The notes: generated by a model from the sequence alone, not told the origin. Counted from the stretch's first letter, positions 24,497 through 36,949 are shown. The stretch: DNA of 64,000 nucleotides from Siphonodentalium dalli (GCA_032622095.1 CP136069.1:102456278-102520277), one strand, 5' to 3'. Translations and numbers: made by a program.

Positions 24497-25332
24497 GGAT
24501 CAAGGAAATATTGTTAGGCCAATTTTGTCAGACATCCAAATAAATCAGACATGTCCTATTCTCGCAGGGATGTCCCCACATATGTTTGGGGAGGGGGCAA
24601 ATTTCTCAGATTTGTTCATTGAGATGTATTTTTTTTTCCAAAACCAATTACGTATACTAAAATAAAATGAATATAAAATAATAGACCATTGATCAAGAGA
24701 AATGAGCTCCTAGTTTTAATATTTGTCCAATATTTATTATTTTATAACAAGGTACTAGTATCATGCCAGTGCATTGTCTTATATATATGTGAGTGTCCCA
24801 TAGGTAGCCTCACCTAAGAGAATGCACTGGCTCTCAAGGTTAAGGAAATATTGTTAGGCAAATGTAGACAAGCATCCAAATAAATCACAGATGTCCTATT
24901 CTTGCAGGGATGTCCCCATGGGTTGAGGGGGTGGAATTAGCAGATTTGTTCAATGAGATGTAATTTGTTTTCTCAAAATTAATTATTTAGACTAAAATGT
25001 ATATAAAATAGTAAACTACTTAATTTTTTAACCCCCCAGATTACATTATATAAAATATATGCCATATTATATACCATTTGAAAGAGGAAGCTCCAAAACA
25101 TTATATTATCAACTTTTCCAGTATAATAAACTGTGGACATGTTGTTTTTATTGAGTTGCCAAAGAGTTTTGTCATCTAGATTGCAGTAAAAAGCAAAATT
25201 ATTTTCAATGCAGGGGGAATAACTCTATATATTAAAGATGGAGTTCTTCCCCTTCCATTGAAAAGTTTGAATTCTGTTGCATTCTGGGATCCAAAGGGGG
25301 GGGGGAAGTCATTCTATAATTTCAGTAGTTTT

Positions 25333-26166
25333 TGGCTCACCTGAGACGAAGTTTCCAGTGGAGCTATAGTCATCACTCCTCGTCCGTCCTTCAACAATTC
25401 TTTAAACTTCTCCTCTGGAACCATAAGACCGTATGGGTTCATATTTGGTGTGGATATTGCCTTGGTGACTCACATTCAGATTTGTTCAAATGAGGTCAAT
25501 GTGGGCAGGGACATAACTCCAAAAAATATTAAACATTGCAAGTGAAGTCTGACATTTTATAAACATTTCGTGGAGATCTGCTAGAGGTCATTAATTCCCA
25601 ATTACAACATCAATCTATTACCTTGGGTGACAGATTTGTGAAAATGGTATTACAAAGTCGAATAAGGGCATTGCCAGAGACATAACTATTTCACAACATA
25701 TTAATTCTTAAAATATGTATGGAAGAGCCAAGAACTAGTTGGCTTATTTAGCATGGAATGTTCTTGTTTGACTGCAATACAGATATTTTTAATGGGGTAA
25801 CCTGGAAAAATAGGGGCAAAGCGAAGGACAGTTTCCTTCTTAATATGCTTCCTTCACAAGGACCATCAGGTCTATTTTATAAAAAGGCGCTTGTGAGATT
25901 GGAAATTTCCAACAATTGGGAAAGTTTGAGATGTCAATTGTGTAATTCCAACCTAAGACTTGGGAGTCTTGAGCCTAGTCGGGAGGGGACTTGTTGGGGG
26001 GGGGGGGGTGATCAGTAGTGTACAGTTGGTAATTTGGCCACATCCTGTTTAGATCTACTTCTTTTAAAGTGATTATGAAAAGTTCCAACTATTGTGGTCT
26101 CCAGAGTCCCAGTCTTATCAGTCTTTGCAGTCTGGTGAGCGACCCCACAGTCATTGACTGTCTTGT
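25333..26166 (+). mobile_element. Short AGCTCACC-family Helentron-like element, both ends present
   Basis: It runs from the 5' hairpin (GGCTCACCTGAGACGAAGT with CCAGTGGAGCT) to the 3' end ACCCCACAGTCATTGACTGT followed by CTTGT, with the GATCAGTAGTGTACAGTTGG 3' module in between. At about 830 bp it is the most compact copy with both ends and is useful as a family reference. No protein is encoded. Confidence 0.65.
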
Positions 26167-26476
26167 TGGTATCGATTTTGGTATTGTTTAGTTAACCCTT
26201 TCTGCTCTTGTTTTTAAATAGAATTTATCCAAGCTGTGATGACTTAAATATTTTTCATCTGATCAGCACCAAATTTGGTATATATGGTCCTCACCCCGAC
26301 ATACATATCAACTTTGAATTTGGGTTTGATCCGAAATATTTTAAAACAGTTATGGCCATTTAAAATTCAAGTAAACTGATAATGTAATTAATGCCTGTTT
26401 GCCACTGTGAGCTTTGAGGAGAACTTCTCATCATGGAGACTGTATTATTGGTATTGAGTGTTGTTTATCTGGACAC

Positions 26477-26499
26477 TAGATAGATAGATAGATAGATAG
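26477..26499. repeat. (GATA)n microsatellite
   Basis: About five and a half consecutive TAGA/GATA units. Confidence 0.9.
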
Positions 26500-27480
26500 C
26501 ATGGATACCAGAGTTTGTTGATAAAATCTGTCAGAATATAATTAATGGATGGCTCTCTATTAGTTTTCTGTGCAATATTATGTTAACCCCTTTGTTGAAA
26601 CAGGTTCATTAAATGTACATTCAATAAGACATCTGTTCTAAAAGATTAAATTGGAATGGTCCATTGTTTATTTGTAGGGATGTTTTACAGAAATTGCTGT
26701 TTATAGACATTGTTGTTTACAGACACTGTATCTTAGAAATAAATTAACCCACCCATTCGGTAGTTCCGTCTTATGATGTCATTGAAAATGATTAACCCTC
26801 TCCACACATCATATGGTCTTGTGGTGTTTTTCATCTGATCATTCTCCTATTCTGTGTCCAGGTTGATGGTTATCCACTTTTCACTTTACATGGATTTTGG
26901 GATTAAAATTAACCCATTCCATGGGCAGATATTAAATTATCTCTTTCACCTTGAGCCAGGTTCAGTAAGGATTTCTATAAACCACTAATTGAATATTCAT
27001 CATTTAGAGGAAATATCTTATTTTGAAATTCCCTCAATTGCATTTGGGCTGCAGGATAATAATAATGGTGCTGGTATTCTTGAGACTGACTTGTTGGTCA
27101 AATATTTTTCTACCCGATCACTTTTATAATCTCATTCAGGTTTAATCATGACGTATTCTTCACCTGTATAGATTTTGGTATTGATTGAATGGTTTTGAAA
27201 ATATTAACCCTACGTTTAATAATATTTCTGCTGTTTCCAATGATCAGCTTAGAATAAAATTAACCATTGATATAATGTATGCAATCCAATGTTATGACTC
27301 TTAATATTTTCAATCTGACCATTCTCACATCTCACCTTTAGTTATCTGATAATTCTGCATTAAAATATTTTATATCCAGCTCTATACACCCCTCACTTGT
27401 ATAGATGTTCAGGTATTGATTGGTCTCTAATCTCATTGGTCCCATAACTTTTTAATATGCAGCTAACACAACAATGTAAT

Positions 27481-27993
27481 TATACCCCCTTTTTAAAAAC
27501 AAAGGGGGGGGTATACTGTTTTGCACCTGTCCCTCTGTGCGTCCGTGAGTTCGTCCATCCGTATGTCCGTCCGATGTCTGTTCATCTCATAACTTGAACA
27601 GTAGTGCTCGGATCTCAATGAAATTAGGTATGAATGTTGACTACTATGAGGACTTTAAATAGAGTGTTCCATCATTTTGTACGGGTTTTCCATTCCATTA
27701 TCTGGAAATGTTGGCTTTTTGGTCCATTGGTGTCTGTTCATGTCGTAAGTTCAACAGTTGTGCTGGGATCTCAATGAAATTTGGTATGGAATTTCACCAC
27801 TATGAGGATATTTAATGGCGCATTCAACTGTTTTGTTTTGGTTTTTCGTTCTATAGTTATTCATCTTTGTTCATATGAAAATGCTGATTTTTGGGTCCAT
27901 CTGTCTGAGTATAGTAGTCATAAGTTATAGATATGCCCACACTAGGTGGTATGCCACAAGGGGGTATCCACTGGACGACAGTCCATCTCTTGT
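27481..27993 (+). mobile_element. TATACCCCCTTTTT-family Helentron-like element
   Basis: The 5' hairpin pairs TATACCCCCTTT with the following AAAGGGGGGGGTATA. A GTCCGT-rich tract and two core repeats (GATCTCAATGAAAT, GACTACTATGAGG) follow. The 3' hairpin TGGACGACAGTCCA is followed by TCTCTTGT. The family is present in inverse orientation at 52938-54120. Confidence 0.7.
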
Positions 27994-28377
27994 ATGTTAT
28001 GACTCAGGTTCCAATGTAAGAAGTAGATAAATAGAGTTATTATGATGTTATTGGTTGTCCTGTGACTCCCCCAAAGGGTGCATTTGGCTGTTTGAGAATT
28101 TCCCCGAAAATGATGGACCCAAAAACAGATTGTGATGGAACGAAACTGTGATGATCATGTCAAAAGTTGATGCAATTATACACCTAATGCAAATATAATC
28201 GTGCCAGTTCCTATAAAAAAAACCTATTAAAAAAATGATAATGAAACAGACTGTTCTAATTCACAAGGCCTGATAAATAGGGGAATGAATTTGAGAATAC
28301 ATTTACAGTACGGATGATAATTCAATACCAATACAATACTGATAACACTACTAACTTTCCAAGGTAAAATGTACATG

Positions 28378-28830
28378 CCATATTACAGGGACTCAATCCG
28401 ATTCAATGGTCCCTATATAATCAGATTCCAACAACAATAATATTGTTAGAAATGCCACTTCAGTTCTCAGAATCGATTTATTGTCCAAAAATAATGCTAA
28501 CCGTTGTCAACTATAGTGTAAAATTGCCCAAACTGTGTTATCTATCAACATGTTGTTCGACGAAATTTGGCCTTATTATCATAGAATTATTATAGAAAGC
28601 CTCTTGATTTAAGAGTTTATCCATCTTCATCCGCAATTTTGTCCCAGACCGTCGGCTTTTCGACTGTTTATTGGGCTACTAATAATTCTCGATGGTGAAA
28701 AACAATAGATTTCAAAAATTGATATCTAATAACTCTGAGGCAGGTTCCTCAACTCGAATGATATATTTTTTACCCCCGAATCCAAATAAATAGTAATTGA
28801 GGGGCGCTTAATCGGATTATGCATCTTTAA
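28378..28830. repeat. Foldback element, diverged copy
   Basis: The left side (GGGACTCAATCCGATTCAA, AGATTCCAACAACAATAAT) and the right side (GATATCTAATAACTCTGAGG, CTCAACTCGAATGATATATT, TTAATCGGATTATGCATC) correspond to the two arms of the better preserved element at 32634-33106. Confidence 0.5.
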
Positions 28831-28934
28831 ATTTGAAAAAACATGCAACTACTTGGGAGCCCAAGGTTATAGTACATTACTATATGGATGACAATTCTGA
28901 AAGGGTTAACCCATTCAAGTATTCAAGCATGAAG

Positions 28935-28979
28935 ACAGTTTGTGAAACCACTGGCTAGCCAGGCTTTTTCACAAACTGT
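28935..28979. repeat. Imperfect 45-bp palindrome
   Basis: ACAGTTTGTGAAA and TTTCACAAACTGT enclose CTGGCTAGCCAG, which is itself palindromic. It is probably a MITE or foldback remnant. Confidence 0.8.
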
Positions 28980-30759
28980 TTTCATTCTCGAATCTTCGAT
29001 GTCCATCTCAACAGGGACGTTCATCTCCCAAGTCAAGTGCAGTCTCACATATATAATAGTGGCTCTGATTATTTGCCAGCAAGTTCTATTTCGGAACCCC
29101 TGGGATTCCGTTTCATTAGATAACCAATCAGAACTTAATCTAAGATGAAAGCGTCAATTAGAAACAATTAATATAAGACAGTGTATTGTAATTTGGGGGA
29201 ATCCCAAATGTGACATTACGCCTTCGGAGTGACCTGTTGTGAAATGTCACTTCACTCACATTATGTTTACTTTAGAAATTACATCCTATAGTATAGTTAA
29301 TAAAAATCTTCACCTAGCCTTGAAAGCTACCACTTAAATGTAATATGTTTTCCAATATGGGAAACAAAACTCACTGCATTATGAGATACACATCTTGGTT
29401 TGTCAGAAGCTTACAGACCCTTAATTTATGAATCAATTAACGAGTTATGACTTCATAACCCTTGTCGAAACTTGGCCCCAAAAGCTGACTGATATTGAAA
29501 TACTGTGTTATGAATGCATACATTTATGTTGTAAAGGCGCTATTAAGAAAAAGGGGGCATTGTTTTTTATTACTGATTGCCTCGGACATTGTATTTGTCT
29601 CTAGTTACATACCGTGTAGCAATTCCTTATTTTGGAAATCAGAATGGAAAGTCTGTTCATACTCTTACAAAAGACACTTTTGAAATATGATTCTGATGAA
29701 CTTGTTATTTTTAGTGTCAATTTAAACTTGCATACTTGTGAATTACCGGACTACGTTTGAATGGATAGTGATACTCATGTAGATCTGCCTGTAGATTATA
29801 CATTTGACACCAATATGTCACGTTCCAAAATGGACAGTGTTGCTAATACATATGGTTGACAACTTGTTCAGTTATGTCAAAGTGAAGGTATTCGATATAC
29901 TTTTCATGAAATTTCAAGGAATTATACACACATTCAGTCCGAATTATAGAATCGTTTCCATGACAACCAATCAATGCCCAACCCTATAATCCATCTAATC
30001 TGGTAGGTCACATCAAGATCTTCAAAATTGACATATCACAGTCCAGTTGGTAGTGTGTGGTTCTCAACCAGCACTGCGATTCCAAAAATCATAATTTTGT
30101 CACTAAAAAATCCTAAAATTACCCAAAGAACATCTTCCAACCACCATATAAACTCATATCTCCAACAGGAATGTACAACTGAGTTCCCAGATTGTCCTGA
30201 TACCATTAAAACATTTACGTAAAATGAAAATGAATGTTGAAAAATGCAGCCTTCCATTGTTCTTTTGATGACATTTATTGACAATACCGTCCATATGTGA
30301 CAATACATTGGGCATCTGTTTCCATGACAACCACTTTCAGATCCAATAGTAGGCCATATCAATTAGCCTACATCTTCACCTCTCCAAAGGTACCAAAGTT
30401 ATCTTTTTAAAAGTATGGTGGGTATATTAAATACATTTTTTGGGGTCTGCTGCTCGCCTATATATTGTCACCACTTCTAAAATATTAAAAATAAACATTG
30501 GCGATATCTTTGATGAAGAATGTGACCCGCTTTGCATCGGTTCAAGTAATATTTAAATCATTTACTGTCTGCATGCAGATGATTTGATAATGTAACTGAA
30601 AGCCCAGAGAGACAGCGATGTTTAAATAGGCTATAGTCATAGATTAATGTTCTTTCAGTAATTTCAGATAACTTATTAATTTTTGAGCCAGGCAGCCTTT
30701 TGTTCCTCATAACTTCTTCCTTGAAGACCACCAATTGTATATCGTTAAATGAGCACACT
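28980..30759. other. Intronic sequence, nothing recognised
   Basis: Several short open frames (for example 30036-30362 on the minus strand) show no recognisable domain or splice pattern. I see no repeat boundaries. Confidence 0.3.
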
Positions 30760-31262
30760 TTAATATTAGTAGAGCGGTTAAGAAAAAAATCATTATGGAC
30801 ATATATAGATCAATTTCTGATATGGACCTAATTTCAAAAATTCAAAATGGCCGCCAAATCCAAGATGGCCGCCAAAGGGGTCAAAACATTTCGCAGTGTC
30901 TAGTTATACACCGAATACAGAAAACATATTTGACATATGATGGTGTAGTTAATTGTTTAGTTTTTGCCGTACATATGCGTATATAATGAGACCAATTTTG
31001 TTAGCCATCACCCAAAATGGCCACCAAAATATCCCAAAATGGCCGCCAAAATTAAAAAAAATATTCTATTTTTCTTAAATTCTTCACTTCTTTCTAAATT
31101 ATCCCAGACAGTTTATGGGTAATGTGGTAATTTCTTCTCGTAATATTGACAGTAGTCATTTCCTATCAATTTGGAGCCATCATATGGGTATTCTGGGTTA
31201 CCACCGGGCCATGTATTCACAGTTTTTTAAAATGACCATCAAATCACCCACATAGTACGTTA
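30760..31262 (+). repeat. AAAATGGCCGCCAAA dispersed repeat, copy 1 (continues at 33268)
   Basis: It contains AGTAGAGCGGTTAAG, GATCAATTTCTGATATGGACC, AAAATGGCCGCCAAA and CCAAGATGGCCGCC, and CATCAAATCACCCACATAGT. It is interrupted at 31262 by a 2-kb element and resumes at 33268 (GTATTATTCCAACTACAC to about 33415). Other copies lie at 33430-34030 (same strand) and 38040-38765 (opposite strand). Confidence 0.8.
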
Positions 31263-33267
31263 CTATACACACCCGTCAGTAAGCCCATCCTCGTGAGTAA
31301 GCCCAGTCTGGGTTTTTTGCCCTCAAACAGACATGGGGGGGTCCTCGTGGATAAGCCCACCCCCAATTTTCAGCATTTGGGAGGTAAGTGCAATCATGTC
31401 CTGCTATTCTGTGGCCGAGAAGAATCTCCAGTACAGTGCATTGAATAGATGAACGATGAACGATGAACGATTACAAATGACAGATACTCGTTTTATTTGT
31501 ACTGTGTGATGAAAATAAAACAAAATTAAAAATATATGTTGCTTTTGTTATTATTTATTATTTATATATTATAAATCTTAGGCCAATAATTATGTTACAC
31601 AGATTATTCCCATAAAATTCCCATCTTAGTTGTTGGATATATCAAAGGAGTATCAAACAAATAACATCAAAAGGTGCCGCACCCGTTCTTCACGCCTCTC
31701 TCTGAGTGAACCCAATGAGATGAAAGTGAATCCAATGGGATGCTAAGTAATGACCATGGCATTGTGACAGTGACAATGGTTGGATGACTGAGACCCTCGA
31801 CGAATTTGCCAGCCGTGACACTGACGAAGTCCCCGGAGGTAGGCTTGATTAATTAGCATTTAATTAACATTACTCCAACTAAATTTGGGTGTGAACTCAT
31901 TACACAACACTATTGTGTTTTCAAATTGATCCCAAGAAAATATAAATTGAGCCCAATAATTTCCACAAGAGCAGTCCTGTCTTCTATGATGTACTTTTGA
32001 AGTTGCCACGTTCTCTGGTGTTAATTCATTTACAATCTTTGTGGCTCAATTGCCGTTAATTAATCTTGGATTATATAATTTTAACATGAGGCAATATATA
32101 TATCAGAGCAGCTAATATTTATATTAAATGAATTTTTGAACCATTACATTTAAAATAGTATCAGATAATGAGTTTTTCCATTCGAATATTAATCCACCTC
32201 GAATTTATAGAGTTACTGTTCTTGTTGCAGAACGTACACAATACGTTTCGTCGATTACCGCGAAATTCATAAAAAAAATTCTCTTATTTACAGGTTGTAC
32301 GCCACTGGTCCAAACTATGGACACGCACGTTAATAAAGTTTTTAAAACCCATCTGCGTGCATCTTAATGGTTTCAGACAGCAAAAAAGAATGCTAGAGGG
32401 AACTACATTCAGCTACAAAGACAGGTTTCGACGACCATGGGCTTGTCGTCTTCTGAACTTTGTTCTTTGAACTTTGTGCTATTTATGTGTGCTATTATCC
32501 ATACCATACTTACCATGCGCATGTTTATGTCGTATAAATGGTATTTTTGTTTTACCTGTCGACCTCTGTGTCTTGTTACTATTATTTGATTTTATTTTAA
32601 TAAACTTAATAAAACCCATCATTCTCTTTATTTAAAGGTACTCAACCCGTAAAGAGGGTCCCCATCTCAACAGGTTCCAACAACAACAATCCGATCAGAG
32701 GGTCCTATATTACTATTTCTTTGGCTTTGGTGGTAAAAAATATTTGATTCGAGTCGACGAACCCATCAAACAAAGCTCAGAGTTATTAGATATTGATTTT
32801 TCAAATTTGTTATATTATCGAGATGAGTACTAATAACTGCCGTAATCTGCTCTGGATGTGTACTCCAAATCTATTCAAACAGACAAGGATGAATAACTCT
32901 AAAATCAAGTGGTAATTTTAACGCAATTTTGACTGAGTTCTGGGCCAGATAGTATTCCCGATAATGAAAAATAATAGATTTCTAAAATCGATATCTAACA
33001 AATCTGAGCTTTGATGGGTGACTTCCTCGACTCGAATCAAATATTTTTGACCCCCGAAGCCATTGAAATAGTAATTGAGAGGAGTTTTATCGGGTTGAGT
33101 ACTTTTAACAAAACTACTCTTGGTATCGGTATAAAATACGATTGTGGGCCAGCATCTGAAGGCTAACTGAGATTTTGCACGGGGTGGTCCCCGTAAGTAA
33201 GCCCAGTACCCACTTTTTGGACAAAAACGTGCACGTGCCCCCTGGGCTTACTGACGGGTGTATACGG
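31263..33267. mobile_element. 2.0-kb non-autonomous DNA transposon with TA target site
   Basis: The termini are inverted: the left end reads CTATACACACCCGTCAGTAA, and the reverse complement of the right end reads CCGTATACACCCGTCAGTAA. Both are followed by GCCCA. Excising 31263-33267 plus one TA gives ATAGTACGTTAGTATTATTCC, which matches the empty site in the opposite-strand copy near 38200-38220 (ATAGTACATTAGTATTATTCC) apart from one base. TA duplication points to the Tc1/mariner superfamily. The motif GTAAGCCCA recurs in the subterminal regions. No transposase frame is present. A foldback element (32634-33106) is nested inside. Confidence 0.75.
32634..33106. repeat. Foldback element with long inverted arms
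   Basis: The ends are AAAGGTACTCAACCCG and CGGGTTGAGTACTTTT. Inward, AAATATTTGATTCGAGTCGA, CCCATCAAA.AAAGCTCAGA and TATTAGATATTGATTTT pair with inverted partners (TCGACTCGAATCAAATATTT and so on). The arms are roughly 190 bp around an unpaired centre. Confidence 0.75.
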
Positions 33268-33429
33268 TAGTATTATTCCAACTACACTGTGTGCACTAAG
33301 AGCTCTGTAATGTATACAATAATTATCTTCTGGACATGAAAAATCGGTATCGCATTGTTGTTCATAAATTTATCTACTTTTACAAAAATTGCTGCCAAAA
33401 TGGCCGCCATAATGGAACAAATCTAGATT

Positions 33430-34030
33430 TTCGTTAAAATTTACTATTTTTGGGCTAATTTTGCGACATACATTGTAAGGCCCATAGGCATGCACTTTTG
33501 AGTAGAACTATCAGACTTTGCATATATATAGTAGGACCATAGCTGATCAATTTCTGATATGGACCTATTTTCAAAAATCCAAAATGGCCGTCAAATCCAA
33601 GATGGCGGCCAAAGGGGTGACCGAATGGCCATATCTCTAGTTATACACCGATTACAGAAAAAATATTTGACATATGGTGTTGTCGTTAATTGTTTGGTGT
33701 TCGCCATACATAAGTACATATAATGAGACCAATTTTGTCAGCCATCCCCACAAGATGGCCACCAAAATATCCCAAAATGGCAACCAAACGTAGATTTTTT
33801 TTCACTTCTTTCTAAATTACCCCAGAAATGTTAAGGAGTATATGGTAATTTTCTCTCGTAATATTGATATTAGTCATTTCCCATCACTTTGGAGCCATTT
33901 CCGTTATTATTGGTTACAGCTTGGTCGTGAAACAATAGTTTTAAAATAACGACCATCAAATCACCCAAGTAGTGCATTAGTGTTTAATATTCCATACACA
34001 CTATGTGCATTCAGAAAACTGTAATGCACA
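33430..34030 (+). repeat. AAAATGGCCGCCAAA dispersed repeat, copy 2
   Basis: It follows copy 1 head-to-tail, with GCATGCACTTTTGAGTAGAA, GATCAATTTCTGATATGGACC, CCAAGATGGCGGCCAAAGG and CCATCAAATCACCCAAGTAG. The junction between the two copies is about 33415-33430. Confidence 0.75.
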
Positions 34031-34229
34031 CCTGTAAGAGAATATTCCTTACAATTTATTGGGTTCATTTTGAGATAGAATTGGAACAGTACGATATATT
34101 TTATGATTTTGGACGGTCGGATAAAATGGAACACTTTTTTTGTTCTCAAAACCAATAAAATGAAAGTGGGTATGCGGTTTGACATGGGGCGGGCGGGAAA
34201 GGGGAAACCCACATATTATTTATTTTGGC

Positions 34230-34720
34230 CTTATATATCTAGTATAGTCTATACCGAACGTATTATATATAATCGTGTGAAACAGATGAATTGTGACATG
34301 TGTGATGAGACTGTTGTAGTCTATACCAATCCTGTTGTCATATATAATGACCCTGAATCTGATAGTGTGTAAACAGATGTAGTGACTAGTGTAGCATGTA
34401 TGATGACCCTGGTATAGTTTATGCTGGAACTGTTATGATATATAATTACCATGGGGCTGACCGTGTGTATCATGTGCATTGTATGATGTATGGTGAGCCT
34501 GGTGTGGTTCATACTGAAGCTCTTATAAAATGTAATGATAATTATCGTGTGTAACAGACAAAGTGTGGCAGTTATTATGCTATTGGTGTAGTCTATGCCG
34601 AACATGTTATCACAATGACGTGCATCGTGTGTAACATATGAATTATGACATGTATGATGAGCCTGGTGTAGTCTACATTGGACTTCTGTTATCATATACA
34701 CTAGTCAAATTTTGCTAAGG
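34230..34720. repeat. Degenerate ~85-bp tandem array
   Basis: About five to six diverged units share GATGAGCCTGGTGTAGTCTA, TGTTATCATATA, CGTGTGTAACAGA and GACATGTATGATGA. Further units occur at about 36950-37225 and 37895-38035, so one array appears to have been broken up by later sequence, including the Tc1 remnant at 36438-36930. Open frames across it are periodicity artefacts. Confidence 0.75.
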
Positions 34721-35801
34721 ATTACCCATAAATTGGTCATATTTAGACAGTAATATGCAATTTTGCCCTTTCGTATCTGACTATGGTGTAGATGCGTGAT
34801 CATTTGTTCTGTCTTAGGATGCTACAATTTGAAATACACCGTGGTGTGATCTGTCCAGTGAACAAGTGGGTCTCCACGTTTTTCGTGATTTTGTCCACAA
34901 TGTTTCTGTGTTCAAATCAGATTGTTATCACTTCTCCTTTTCTCTATCATTTGATAGGCCGGGAACCTGTCACGTGGCGGGCGGCAAATCACACTGTCGC
35001 CCGCTGAGCCGGGCGACAACCACTAACTTGTTGCCCTGGCCGTAACGTCAGTCATAAGTTTACTGTGGATATTGACCAACGAATACTACATACACATGTA
35101 GCTATACCACACCACCTCCTCTACAACATACTAAAAATAACACTCCGCATATATACCTACATGTTTACACAATTTTACCAACCGTGGTGTGACCACATTG
35201 TTTGCATATAAATCGTGGAAATACGACATTTAACTTTCCGTGCGAGGTAGTAGGTTATTCCCCTTTGCCTGTGATCAGTGTGTTGTCGTTTTCGTGTTTG
35301 ACACGCTGTGTTGAGATGTCGCTGCTTTCGTTTGGCGTGTAGAGTGAAAGCTTGTAACTTTCGGCACCTGCACTAGCTAATACACATCCACTTATTGTTT
35401 GTGATCTAGCGTATTTACATGTAACTATTGTTACAAATGGATAGCTCAGAATTATGCTTTTTAACATTGCTATACTTTGGTTAAAAAAATGTCCGATGAA
35501 TCTTGTCATGTTAAAACCCGTTGTCGGGACAATACTTTTTATTGCATCATGCATCTCCAAATTCACAGACTCGTTGTCCTATACATGTATGTCCGTATAT
35601 CATGCGCTGATGAACTTTATATGATAATTTTAGAGCCCATATTGTGTTAATAATATGTCGACATGTGCATTGCAGATATTACGAATACTTTTCCGTTGTC
35701 ACCAAAGCTACAAATCTTGCTTCATGTTTTGTCATCTTGTGTTAATTTATGACTTGATTAAGCTGGTGGAATAACAATGTTATTCAGTGCGGATAACAAA
35801 A
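34721..35801. other. No recognised gene
   Basis: Open frames at 34792-35007 (+) and 35255-35566 (-) have no recognisable domain. A GC-rich stretch near 34970-35030 contains GGCGGGCGGCAAATC and GGGCGACAACC. No function can be assigned. Confidence 0.3.
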
Positions 35802-35950
35802 CAGTTATCGCCTTTATTTTTCGGGAGACACGGATATTTGTCGCCCGTTTGGGATATGAATGTCTCCCTCGGGACAAAGCTCCTCGGGAGACATTCATCC
35901 CCAAACGGGCGACAAATATCCGTGTCTCCCTCAACACCAGGCGATAACTG
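35802..35950. repeat. 149-bp near-palindrome (MITE-like)
   Basis: The ends are CAGTTATCGCC and GGCGATAACTG. The arms GGGAGACACGGATATTTGTC / GCCCGTTTGGG / ATGAATGTCTCC pair with GGAGACATTCAT / CCCAAACGGGC / GACAAATATCCGTGTCTCCC around a ~15-bp loop, and short unmatched stretches occur near the outer ends. No clear target duplication was found. Confidence 0.85.
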
Positions 35951-36437
35951 TATAGTGTCACATGAGTGGCTATTACCAACAACTCTTCGGCATTGATTTA
36001 AAAAGGTTTCCGAATTAAGCACCCACAATTTGTCCAGAGGGGTGGTGATGCTCCAATCTGGAATGTCACATAGGTAGGTTTCTGCATGGCCAGGTGACAG
36101 CAATAACATTGCATCCATGTGTGGAATCGCATCAATACCCATATTACTGTGGAAAGAAGTCACGACATAGTCATCTGCGGCTACGAAATGATAAGACAAA
36201 CATATAACCTTTATGATGGCTTTATCTCAAAGAAACTGTGAATCTGGCACATACCATGAATGTCATATCACTGCAGCGCTCCCCTCCAGAATGAGGCTGG
36301 GGTCATAATTTCAACACAGGCCAACAGAAACAGACAACACGATGTTCGTTACGCTCAAGGAGGTCGTAATCGTGCTGCCACGTCACATATGACACCATGT
36401 ACAGCGGTGCGCGGAATGTGTCAACTGTAGAGTGCAA

Positions 36438-36930
36438 CAATGGTCAACCGTGCTGTGAACAGAGTTAGCCTAGATTTCCTTGACAGACGTGTTTTGGTCT
36501 GGAGGAGGCGATATGAGAGTTTCACTGATGCCACAGTGGTGGAAGATAACCGCTAAGATGGTGGTTCGGTTATGGTGTGGGGAGGGATGCCTTTTGACGG
36601 TCGCACAGACATGTTTATCATCCAGAATGGCACCATTGATGCTTAAAGTTATAGGGGTGGAATTCTAGACCTGTTTGTGCGACCGTTTGCAGGTACTATA
36701 GGTGCATATTCCTTTCTGGTAGAAGATACCACCAGACCACACTGAACCAGGCTTGGGAAACGTTATCTCAAAGAGGAAGGAATCAAATGCATTGATTTAC
36801 CAGCGGTATCATACAATCTCAAACTCATAGAACATGACTGGGTGAGGTTGTAGACTGTGTGACAACTCGACACGTTCAACAGACATCTCTTCAAGAGTTG
36901 GACCAATCTCTGGTTGGGGAATGGATCTAA
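36438..36930 (+). pseudogene. Tc1-like transposase pseudogene (C-terminal half)
   Basis: A DDE transposase of Tc1/mariner elements would cut and paste DNA at TA sites. One frame reads LDFLDRRVLVWRRRYESF, TDATVVEDN, GSVMVWGGMPFDGRTDMFII, GGILDLFVRPFAG, VEDTTRPH, EEGIKCIDLPA and LKLIEHDW. A shifted frame then continues TSLQELDQSLVGEW. These match the Tc1 order VMVWGGM, the second Asp in the D-N-A-R-PH block, and the final acidic residue in PIEH.W. There are four in-frame stops and one frameshift. The usual TDESRF block appears as RAVNRV, so the first catalytic Asp is lost. The DNA-binding N-terminal half is only vaguely traceable upstream (about 36270-36430). It cannot encode a functional enzyme. 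Confidence 0.85.
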
Positions 36931-36949
36931 TCGTTTATACCAGATGCTT

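Noticed and set aside
34321-34701. His/Thr-rich 126-codon open frame
   Set aside because: It is created by the ~85-bp degenerate tandem array, which lacks stops in one phase.
35780-36199. 139-codon open frame on the minus strand
   Set aside because: Its C-terminal part is the translation of the 149-bp hairpin at 35802-35950. The rest has no recognisable domain, so I do not call a gene.
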